Shown here piece by piece: positions 55,405 to 64,000 of a stretch of DNA of 64,000 nt. Made by a program: the position numbers and the translations under genes. The notes under the pieces are model-generated. The model ran no database searches, was not told where the DNA came from, and saw nothing but the letters and a program-made list of their open reading frames with translations. The DNA is from Tupaia tana (taxonomy: Eukaryota; Chordata; Mammalia; Scandentia; Tupaiidae). The DNA is taken from the NCBI GenBank assembly GCA_026018925.1, contig JAKSZU010000004.1:17638095-17702094 (forward strand). The letters are read 5' to 3'. Every line of letters starts with the position of its first letter. The stretch's first letter is position 1.

Positions 55405-55884
55405 ACCTTTTAAAAAAATGCATATCAACAGTGGTTATCTGATGTGTTTCGGAAAACGTCTTATTTGTAGCTTCCTATATTTAAGACAAATCCCAGGGAA
55501 GTGTTGCATCAGTTAAACAGTTCAGAGTAGTGCTTCTAATGCCCAGGGCTCAGGTTCAAAGGCTGCATGCTCTGTTCTGGGGGTATGGTGGGTGGGAGGG
55601 GTGAAAGTGCACTAGGAGGGAGCAGTCTGATAGGACCAGGGCCTGGAACTGCTCTGGAATTTGTGGTATGAAGTGATGGGATTTTTAAGGGCCAGGCAAG
55701 GCCAGGCTGGCCTCTGCACTGTTTGGTCCTAGGGAGAAGGGCGAGACGGTGGGAGGACACGTAGGAGGGGAAAGGCCTGGGCAAGGCAGCAGTTAGGTGG
55801 TCCCTGTGACCCAGAAGGAAAGGAGCCCCATGAGAGTCTTGGTAGACGGGATGGAGAGGGGGCCATTTTCCAGAGTATTCAGGC

Positions 55885-56235
55885 GACTTCAAAAGTTCAT
55901 GGAGAAATGGAATTAAAGTGCAAATTGAGCCAACTGGTTGCCTGGAGGTTAGAGTGACTGGATCACACAGGCTGAGCGTGTGGTTGGAGTCCCAGATCCA
56001 GCCACTTGAGAAACGTGCCAGCTGTGTGTGCATGTGTATCCAAAATCCTGGGAGGAAAACAGAGGAGAAGGGGTCGTGATATGGCCATCCCTTCTGGGGG
56101 TACTTTCTCACTCTCTCTCTGGCAAATTAAAAATAAATAAATGTAAAAATTTATTATGGTGCAAAAAGACTATGTAAGCCATGCCTAGTTTTTTCATAAT
56201 ACTCATTTTCCAGGAACCTTTGGAAAGCTCTGGTT
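55885..56235 (-). mobile_element. Mariner-like MITE split by a SINE
   Basis: 55885-55927 (CTTCAAAAGTTCATGGAG) and 56151-56235 (ATTTTCCAGGAACCTTTGG) are the two arms. An old plus-strand SINE fills 55928-56150. Same element type as 26324-26453. Confidence 0.5.
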
Positions 56236-56239
56236 CCTT

Positions 56240-57900
56240 GAGGGCTTGGTAACTGATTAGGTGCAGGTGGGAGGGAGAAAGAGGAGCCAGAACATCACCT
56301 GCTTTCCAGCCTGAACACCTGGAAGGATGACAGCGCCCTTCCCTGCGTGAGGGCGCAGGATCTACCGAAAAGTAGACCCTGGAAGTAGGGGAGATGCTGA
56401 CTTGGAGGGGTGGGCCCGCTGCAGGACTAGCGCAGGGAGCTGGTCTGAGCGCACCTGAGTCAGGCGGGGCAGAAGAGGCTGTGGGCGAGGGCAGCTGGGC
56501 TTCACAGAGTGGAGGAGGCTGGGGGCGAGTGCAGAGCCTGGGCAGTTGGGCATGTGGGGAGAGAGGAGGTAGGGCAGCGAAGGCCTCTTCCAACCCAGAA
56601 AGCCAATGAAAGGTGCTCGGAGGAGCCTTGAGGGGCCTCTGCCTCTCCCATCTGACTTTGACCCGCAGCTGAAATGTCCCCTCCTCAGACCGCCCTGCGC
56701 AGCCCATCCAGGCCAGTCCTCTGTCGTTTCCACCTCGGCCCTCTGATTACCTGCCGGCCCTCTGATTACCTGCCGTCTCTCACTTCTCACGGCCAAGCCA
56801 TTATTTAACTGGTTCACTGCTTGCATGGAGGTCCTCTAAAACCAGGGACCGTGTCTGTCTTGGTTACTTCTGAACTCACGGCCCCTAACATTGCCCTGTG
56901 TACACAGCAGATGTTTGTTGACTGACTACATAAATCAGTGGTAGAAGCAGCAGCCTGGAGGCAGGAGGGAAGGGAGATGTGGAGTAAGGTGAAGTGAGGC
57001 AAGCGTTTGTTGGATTTGGCAACAAGGAGGTCCCTGGTGGCCTTGGTGAGAGCAGGGCAGGGTGGGGTGAGAAGCGGTGGCTGTGACTCAGGGTTTACTA
57101 ATTGGCCCGATACCCTTGAGGGGGATGTGGGTGGTGGTTGCAGGAGCGACTGACTCCAGATACTGTGGGAGCCCAGAGGCCTGGCATGAGGCCACAGCTC
57201 AGATGCTCCTCCTCCTCCACTGGCTCTTCCCTGCCCACTCTGCCCAGGGAGCCCACTCACTGCTCTCTGTTTTGTCTAAGCTCGTCCCCACTCTCCACAG
57301 TCATCACTTGTGTATTAATGATCTGCTCACCCCATGCCTGCTCTGCACCAGCTCCTGTGGGCATAGCTTTTTATTCACTGCTGAATCCCTTGGCGGGGAG
57401 CGGGCCCCCAATACATGTGTGTGAATGCACAAGGCCTCCCTTTTGGGTGTGGCCTCCAGCTCCAGACCAGCCACCCAGGGTGGGGTCTTCTTGCCTTTGC
57501 CCTCCCCTGCCTGGGGCATGGCCGCCTGTGCCAGGCAGACCTTTTTGGCCCTGGGAAAGACACTTCCTCTCTCTCAGCCTCTGTTTCTTGATCTGCAATG
57601 GGAATGGCAGTAAGATCTTATCAAAACACGGAACGTGTGGGTGTGGAGCCTGGCTCAGTGTAGGCAGCCGTGGGAGGTGGTTGGTGGTCGTGGTTTACCA
57701 ATCAGCGTGGCCATGGTCTCTCATGGGGCTTGGTCTCCAGCGGGGCTTCTGGAGGAGGGACCCCTGCACTGTCCAGGCCGGGCCATCCTCTGCTGTCAGA
57801 GCTGGGGGTGGGCATATGTACGAGGGATTGCGTGTGATGTGGGCATCTGCCTGATACATGCCAGGACTGAGGGGCACGGCCACATGGCTGTGCCGCAGGC
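56240..57900. other. FAAH intron 1, unique part, no gene seen
   Basis: GC-rich unique sequence. ORFs up to 238 codons occur but have no supporting features. Confidence 0.4.
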
Positions 57901-57908
57901 GTGGGCAC

Positions 57909-57935
57909 GGGGGGGGTGGGGGGGGGGTGGGGGGG
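57909..57935 (+). promoter_or_regulatory. G-quadruplex-type tract before FAAH exon 2
   Basis: Runs of 8, 10 and 7 G separated by single T, 37 nt upstream of the exon 2 acceptor, in the transcribed strand sense. Possible splice-modulating G tract (hnRNP F/H type); function is inferred. Confidence 0.55.
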
Positions 57936-57972
57936 CTCTGGAGCCAGGGACTAATCAGCGTGTCTCCCACAG

Positions 57973-58086
57973 AACCCTGACCTGGACTCGGAGGCGCTGC
58001 TAGCCCTGCCCCTGCCTCAGCTGGTGCAGAAGTTGCAGAGTGGGGAGCTGTCTCCGGAGGCTGCACTCTTCACCTATGTGGGAAAG
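57973..58086 (+). CDS. FAAH: FAAH exon 2
   Basis: Residues 66-103, NPDLDSEALLALPLPQLVQ...FTYVGK, phase 0 at both ends. Acceptor TCTCCCACAG, donor AAAG|GTGAGG. Intron 1 is 7.9 kb. Confidence 0.95.
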
Positions 58087-58245
58087 GTGAGGCTGGCAAA
58101 GGCCACCCACTCAGTGGTCCTGGGGCTCCTTCCCCTCCCTCTCTCTGCACAGGCTGTGGGGAAAACCTGGCCTGGAGTCAGTCCCTCTGAGGGCCATGGT
58201 GGGCCCGCAGTGCCAGGGGCTGCCAGGAGCGGAGGAGGCAGAGTA

Positions 58246-58246
58246 C

Positions 58247-58291
<45 letters not shown>
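58246..58291 (+). repeat. (TG)n microsatellite
   Basis: About 21 TG units in FAAH intron 2. Confidence 0.95.
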
Positions 58292-58840
58292 CACTGAGCA
58301 TGTTGTCTTAGCTAGGAACCTGGCTTTCAGCCCAGACACCCCTCTCCCTCCCTCACTGCGTCTGGTCTGTTCCCTTCCCTTAGATCTCTCTCCAGTCTCT
58401 CTCCTTCTCCATCCCCCTTCAGCCAGCCCTGCCCTCCATCCCCACCTCCTCCCATGGTGGAGTACCAGCCTCCTAGCCAGCTGCTCCTCTGTCTCCAGCC
58501 TGCCAGGCCCCTCTTCTGCTGCTCCTCTGTCTCCTGCATCACCCTGGCCCAGGCCTTCTGGAGCTTGGGTGCCTGCAAAACTCCTTCCCTCAGCCCTGCC
58601 CCCAGTGCCACAGGCTCCTCCTTCAATGCACCTGCAGGGCCCTGAGCTGGAGGTGGATCTTGGGGAGCCTGAGGTAGAGGTTCCTGTGGTGCTCACTGTC
58701 ACACTCCTTATGAGTGATGCACTGGTCTTCCCTTTCCTGTGTCCCTGTGGGCTCTCGGTGGAGGGGCTTGCCTTATTTGTCTTTCCCTTGGTGCTGAGGA
58801 CATTGTTTCCCATAGTAAGTGCTCAAGAAATATGTTTGGG

Positions 58841-59214
58841 GGGGACCAGCAGTTAGCGTAATGGCTATGTCACTGGACTCCCACGTAGTCGACTGCGGTT
58901 CGAGTCCCAGACCCAGTGGCTTAAACTCACGCCAGGCGTGTGTGCATGTGTGCCCAAGATCCTGAGAGGAGAATGGAGGAGAAGGGATTGTGGCGTGACC
59001 ATCCCCCCTGAGGGGTCATTTCTTGCTTTCTCTCTCTGTCTTTCTGGTAAGTGCACATGCCCTATAGCAAAAACATCTCAAAAAAAGAAAAAAAAAAAGA
59101 AAAAGAAATATGTTTGGGGTACCCAACAGATGGCATAGTGGTTAGTGGTTACACACTGGACTCCCACATGGTTGACTGCGGTTCGAGTCCCAGACCAGGT
59201 GACTTGGAACTCGC

Positions 59215-59248
<34 letters not shown>

Positions 59249-59735
59249 ACATGCGCCAGTGTATGCACATGCCCAGGATCCCAAGGGGAAGGTGGAAGAG
59301 AGGGGATTGCGACTTGGCCATCCCCCTGACAGGTGATTTCTCACTTTGTGTCCCTCTGTCTCTCTGTCTCTCTGGTGAGTGCACACGCCCTGTACCAAAA
59401 ATCTCTCTTAAAATTAAAAAGAAAAGAAAAGGGAAGGAAAGGAAAATGTTTGGAAAGAAAGAAAAGCAGGACCAGCAGTTGGCATAGTGGTTATGTCACT
59501 GGATTCCCATATGGCTAACCGCAGTTAAAGTCCCGGACTTGGTGGCTTGAGACAGGCTGTGTGTGTGCGTGCCCAAAAACCTGGGAGCAGAACGGAGGAG
59601 AAGGGATTGCGGAATGGCCATCCTCCCTCTGGGGTGATTTCTCACTTTCCCTCTCACTGTGTCTGTCTCTCTTTCTCTCGTAAGGCAAAAACCTCTAAAA
59701 ACAAAAAAAAAGAGAGAGAGAGAGCAAGCGAGAGA
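58841..59735 (+). repeat. Three SINEs, same orientation
   Basis: 58841-59102 young long family, flanked by AAGAAATATGTTTGGG. 59119-59440 older with a (TG)n expansion. 59468-59735 older. Confidence 0.87.
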
Positions 59736-59789
59736 GAAGGAAGGCTGGATGGATGTGTTGTGCTTTATGAGTGTGACTGGTAGAATTCC

Positions 59790-60196
59790 TTTTTTTTTTA
59801 AAGAATTATTTTATTTAACTTTATTTATTTATTTATTTATTTATTCATTCATTCATTTATTTATTTTAATTTGACCAGAGAGGGACAGTGAACAAGAGAG
59901 AGAGAGGAAGAGAGAAAGAGGGGAAGTGGGAAAGCAAGCCACTAGGTCCAGGACTTGAACCATGGTTGGCCATGTGGGAGTCCAGCACCCTTAACCACCA
60001 TGCCACCTGCAGGCCACAGGATTGTTTTAATTTACTTAACTTTAATTAATTAATTAATTTTAGTTTGACTAAAAAGGGACAGAGTAAGAGGGAGAGTAGG
60101 AAAATGAAAAAGCTAGCCACCAGGTCCGGGACTTGAACTGTGGTCAGCCATGTGGGAATCCATTGTCCTCTAACCACCATGCCACCTGCTGGCCCC
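59790..60196 (-). repeat. Two short-family SINEs
   Basis: 59790-60017 with a long (TTTA)n tail, and 60025-60196. Confidence 0.88.
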
Positions 60197-60476
60197 ATGA
60201 CTGGTAGGATTTCTTGAGAGCATGTGAGGGTTCCTGACAGTGTTTGAGGGACTGCAGCTGAGGGTACTGGTGTCTCAGCAGCGCTGTTACATCTTCCCCA
60301 TCAATGTCCCCAAAAGGTTCATGACCTTCCTCAACCACTCAAGAGAGCTCTAGCTGCAGCCTGACCTCCTCTGTCCCTGCCTTGGGTAGTGGGGACAGAC
60401 TGCACATGGGGCTGAGGGTGGCGGCACAACCCCGCCCTCTCTGTTTCTCTCAGGTGTCTCCCAGGAGCAGGTGTGC

Positions 60477-60846
60477 TTTTTAAAAGTTTACTTATTTATT
60501 TCTTTCATAGGCAAGTGGGGGGTGGAGACCCCAATGGGGTCTTTTTTATAAAGCTTTTATTTTACAATTTCTTATTTTTGTTTGATTGTTGTGTATCTTT
60601 GTGGGTTTTTTCAAAGCATGTATGCAGTGTGTGATCAAATCAAGGAATTACCATATTCATCATCTTCGACACAGAATATTATGTCAGACACCTTCAATTT
60701 TCATTTTACTGTGTGTGTATATGTGTGTTTGTGTGTGAGAGTGTGTGTATAAAGCAATTGGCATCATCTATTTAAATTGATTTTTATTGTATTACATTTA
60801 ATCACATATATCTTTACAGTGTATAACATTTCTTTTTCCAGCACTT
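60477..60846. other. Third-family scrap and L1-like AT-rich segment
   Basis: 60477-60545 is a SINE scrap. 60560-60845 (TGTGATCAAATCAAGGAATT) resembles L1 3' sequence. Confidence 0.4.
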
Positions 60847-60886
60847 TTTTTTTTCTTATTTTCCAGAGGGGCATGTGTGCTGGCCA

Positions 60887-60962
<76 letters not shown>

Positions 60963-61416
60963 GAGAGGGAGGAAGTATTCCCGCCCCACCCCCCACAGTG
61001 GGCATGGTCATGCTGCCATCCCTTCCCCATCTGTGTTTCAGGATTTGGGGCAGCCATGCTCTTTTTCAGGCTACAGGGACTGGGATTCAAACTATGTGGT
61101 GGCCATGTGGGATCTAGGTCCCTAACCACCAGGCCACAGGGCCAGCCTGGCGATGCTTTCTTTACTCCGCCGTGCTACACCGTTCCATAGCCTTTTTGCC
61201 TTGCTTACATGCATTTGTGTGCCTGTTCATGGGTTTTCCCTGCAGCCCTTTCCTCCATAGGGTCTTGATGCCGCAGTCCACCCCCAGCCTCCCTGATCAC
61301 GGGCACCTGCATGCCCAGCATACCCTGGGAGGGCCCTGGACTTAAGCCGGGAACCTTCCCGTGTGGGACTGGCTCTCAGAGTGTCGTGTTTTATGGCCGC
61401 ACCACCATCTAGCCTG
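60847..61416 (-). repeat. Old long-type SINE with (GA)n and third-family SINE
   Basis: 60847-61150 with a GA run at 60890-60952 ending in ten G. 61243-61416 third family (CCATAGGGTCTTGATGCC...GGGAACCTTCCCGTGTG). Confidence 0.7.
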
Positions 61417-62093
61417 GAGCAGGGCATTACCTAGGGGCTGCACCTCATTCTGCCACAGTCTGCCCCTCCGCCGGGTGCTGTGGGGCATGGTTTGAGGGCT
61501 CTGGGCACGTGTCTGCTGCTAGCTTGTCATTCCTTTCCGTCACAGTCCTGCCTCCTCCTGCAGCCCAACAGCCACTCCTCCTCATGACTCAGTGATCACA
61601 CTGGAGGGTTCCTGGGAAAGGGGAGGAGGCTTGCTGGGGCCAGGTGTGGACCAGGCGTGGGCCAGGCGTGGGCCAAGGAGAGAGTGCTGGCTCCGGGGCT
61701 AGCCCTGCTCTGCCACTGCCCGCAGCATGATGGGTCTGCCCCTGTCTGTCCTTCTGGACAGAGACACAGCTGGGAGCAGGGCCACCAGCCATCGTCCTCT
61801 TAGCTCTTCCTCTGCGGGGGTCACCTGAGGCCAGTATCTTGCTCCCTCGACTGCCCTGGCTGAGCCCTGATTCTGGAGTTCTCTCCCCACCCCCTTCTTG
61901 GGGTTGAAGGCCAGAGAGAGCCAAGGGGATGCTAGGGTCAGAGTCCCCAGTGGGTACTGGGCCCTGAGCACCCTGTGCCCCTGCTCTGGGCCGTGTTCTG
62001 GTTACCCTTTCCCGGGTGTGCTTTAAAAGGCTGATTTCATATGACCTGTATTTTACCAGCTTCCCTCTACCTGTGTCCACTTCTCCTCCCCAG

Positions 62094-62228
62094 GCCTGGG
62101 AAGTGAACAAAGGGATCAACTGTGTGACCTCCTACCTGGCTGACTGCGAGACTCAGCTGTCCCAGGCCCCAAAGCAGGGCCTACTCTATGGTGTTCCCGT
62201 GAGCCTTAAGGAGTGCTTCAGCTACAAG
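62094..62228 (+). CDS. FAAH: FAAH exon 3 (catalytic lysine)
   Basis: Residues 104-148, AWEVNKGINCVTSYLADCETQ through GVPVSLKECFSYK. Lys142 is the base/acid of the Ser-Ser-Lys triad. Donor AAG|GTGTGC is weak at +3 to +5. Phase 0. Confidence 0.96.
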
Positions 62229-62435
62229 GTGTGCCTGCCTCGGCCTCAGGCCCCTCTCCCCGCATCCGTCCCAGCCTCTGCGTCCTGAGACATACTGGGC
62301 CCTCCGAGGGAGTGTCAGGTCCAGAGGCCTTGAGACAGGACCAGGAGTGCCATGCTTTGGCTTGTATCCGGCTGGCAGAAGTGGGCCCTGGATGGCCGCA
62401 GGGCTCTGACTCGTCTGCCCCATCCCTCCTCCCAG

Positions 62436-62569
62436 GGCCAGGACTCCACGCTGGGCTTGTGCCTGAACGAGGGGCTGCCGGCAGAGTGTGACAGCGTGGT
62501 GGTGCAAGTGCTGAAGCTGCAGGGCGCAGTGCCCTTTGTGCACACCAATGTCCCCCAGTCCATGTTCAG
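62436..62569 (+). CDS. FAAH: FAAH exon 4
   Basis: Residues 149-193, GQDSTLGLCLNEGLPAECD...NVPQSMF. Donor TTCAG|GTCAGT, phase 2. The following intron is only 74 bp. Confidence 0.95.
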
Positions 62570-62643
62570 GTCAGTGCTCGGGCACGGAGGGGTGGAGGTG
62601 CCGGGCCAGCATGCCTCAGTTGACGCATTCCTGCTTCCTCCAG

Positions 62644-62850
62644 CTATGACTGCAGCAACCCCCTCTTCGGCCAGACCTTGAACCCATGGAAGCCCTCCAA
62701 GAGCCCTGGGGGCTCCTCGGGGGGTGAGGGGGCCCTCATTGGGTCCGGAGGCTCCCCACTGGGCCTGGGCACTGACATCGGAGGCAGCATCCGGTTCCCT
62801 TCGGCCTTCTGTGGGATCTGCGGCCTCAAGCCCACGGGGAACCGCCTCAG
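62644..62850 (+). CDS. FAAH: FAAH exon 5 (amidase signature, catalytic serines)
   Basis: Residues 193-262, YDCSNPLFGQTLNPW... It contains SPGGSSGGEGALIGSGG with Ser217 and Ser218, and GTDIGGSIRFP with the nucleophile Ser241. The numbering agrees with human FAAH, so the core has no indels. Confidence 0.97.
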
Positions 62851-63082
62851 GTACGGTGTAGGTGATGGGTACCGGGAGTTTCTGAGGCCCTGTAGTGTGA
62901 CCTTGGCCGGCTTCCAGCCTCCCTGGGCTCCAGGCAGGGGGCTTTGCTGGGAGGGAGCTAGACTGCACTGGCAGCCACACGTGGGCCTGATTTTCAAGCG
63001 GTGAGAGTTCAGAGTTCCTGGGCAAGCGTGGGAGGAGAAGAAGGGCTGTTTCCAGGTTCCGACGTCTGTGTTTTTTATCCAG

Positions 63083-63123
63083 CAAGAGTGGCCTGAAGGG
63101 CTGTATCTATGGACAGGTGGCAG
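63083..63123 (+). CDS. FAAH: FAAH exon 6
   Basis: A 41-nt exon, KSGLKGCIYGQVA, joining exon 5 in phase 2 and exon 7 in phase 1. Acceptor TTTTATCCAG, donor GCAG|GTGAGG. Confidence 0.93.
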
Positions 63124-63345
63124 GTGAGGCCCGTGCTCCGTAGTGCCCTGGAGGAGGGTGGGCTCGGCCTGTCCCGCCTCTGTCCCTGTCTTTGGGCAGT
63201 GTCTGGCTCATGTTGCCCTGGGTCTGACTCCCTGCCTCCTTGTCTTATTTGCATTCCTGGGCCATGACCCAGCCCTTGCTTGGATCCTACCCCAGAGCCC
63301 ACTGGGGCTGGGTGACCTCTCTGGCTTCCCCTCCCTGCCCCCCAG

Positions 63346-63470
63346 TGCAACTCTCTGTGGGTCCCATGGCCCGCGACGTGGAGAGCCTGGCGCTGTGCCT
63401 GAAAGCCCTGCTGTGTGAAGACCTGTTCCGCTTGGACCCCACCGTACCCCCGCTGCCCTTCAGGGAGGAG
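63346..63470 (+). CDS. FAAH: FAAH exon 7 (last in window)
   Basis: Residues to 317, QLSVGPMARDVESLALCLKALLCEDLFRLDPTVPPLPFREE. Donor GAG|GTGAGC, phase 0. The remaining ~260 residues lie beyond 64000; 63471-64000 is intron 7 with no exon recognised. Confidence 0.95.
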
Positions 63471-64000
63471 GTGAGCAGGGGTGGGGTGAGCCTGGGGGTG
63501 GACTTCTGAATCCAGACTCATGGATCAGGCAGTGTGGGCCAGCCTTGGAGGCCCGCTCTCCTGAAAACCCCCAACTCCATCCCTGGGCTGTGGGTCAGAG
63601 GCCCCTCCACAGATGGCCACCAGATGGCGCCCTTGTCCGCATTTGGAAACCCTCAGTCTTCCAAGCCTGCCCTGCCTCTGCCCTGTCCCCTGGGAAACAC
63701 CGCCCACCCTGTGTCTCCTCTGTGTCTGAGTGTGGGATGCTGGCTCCCCGAATTATCACCCCACAGCCTATTGACCAGGCGAGGCTTAGCTGGCTTTTTG
63801 GGGTGAGCCTGAGCGCCGCCTGGGATTCTCTGCAGAACCTTGGCAGGCGGGAGACGTGAGGATGTTCCCCAGGTTCTGGTGGGCATTCCCATGTGAGGCA
63901 TTGGTCAGGACTAGGTAAGGGCATTCACAGAAAGGTGACGGACTGGTGGACGCAGCAAGGCGAAGGCTTCGTGGCAGGAGTTCGGCATCCTGGGTGTACG

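Noticed and set aside
57138-57854. 238-codon ORF in FAAH intron 1
   Set aside because: GC-rich chance frame without motifs; lies in unspliced intron.
62315-63085. 256-codon minus-strand ORF over FAAH exons 4-5
   Set aside because: Antisense shadow of GC-rich FAAH coding exons.

Overview
This window is from a placental mammal. It carries the end of UQCRH, all of NSUN4, and the first seven coding exons of FAAH, all on the + strand, in the order known from other mammals (UQCRH-NSUN4-FAAH). The dominant repeats are tRNA-derived SINEs with perfect pol III A/B-box heads. They are not Alu, B1/B2, carnivore, ruminant, horse, armadillo, rabbit or afrotherian SINEs. By exclusion I lean toward a colugo (Dermoptera), but that is a guess, not a demonstration.

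Layout. 1-430: last exon and 3' UTR of UQCRH (complex III hinge subunit). 430-4200: SINEs plus a fossil class II retroviral pol fragment. 4200-28100: NSUN4, six coding exons totalling 384 codons, with both catalytic cysteines. Intron 1 of NSUN4 contains an intact 846-codon, intronless Pro/Ser-rich ORF on the same strand (4825-7365), probably the nested testis gene known as sperm head and tail associated protein. Intron 4 (13.4 kb) is almost solid repeat, including a DNA transposon broken up by about ten SINEs. 28100-49300: intergenic, holding SINEs, MIR/L2, MaLR LTRs and three notable retroviral items. 49300-64000: CpG-rich FAAH promoter and exons 1-7 (317 of about 579 residues, with Lys142, Ser217 and Ser241); the gene runs off the right edge.

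The most unusual material is retroviral. (1) A solo LTR (12334-12781) has a perfect 6-bp target duplication. A longer sister LTR (36068-36637, minus strand) is still joined to an exact tRNA-Lys3 primer-binding site and has an expanded ~37-bp repeat array around its polyA signal. (2) A 0.9-kb insertion (33097-34006, minus strand) has the structure R-U5-PBS(tRNA-Arg-CCT)-body-R-poly(A) with a ~17-bp target duplication. This is what an ERV messenger copied by L1 should look like. It is the third insertion in a row into the same short target sequence. (3) A second solo LTR (9367-9861) sits inside a SINE with a 4-bp duplication.

SINE nomenclature used below. 'Long family': ~255 bp, head GGGACCAGCAGTTAGCG..., a middle part with a CCCCCCTGGGGGG palindrome, ending CTATAGC-AAAACCTCTCC-poly(A). 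'Short family': ~150-170 bp, the same head type followed directly by a CT-rich stretch and an AT-rich (AATAAATA) tail. 'Third family': a ~230-bp element whose minus-strand copies read AGTTTATTT...GAGAGAGA...CAGGGTCT...GAACC...CCATGTGAG. Intronic and intergenic spans not listed hold nothing I can support beyond unplaced old repeat.
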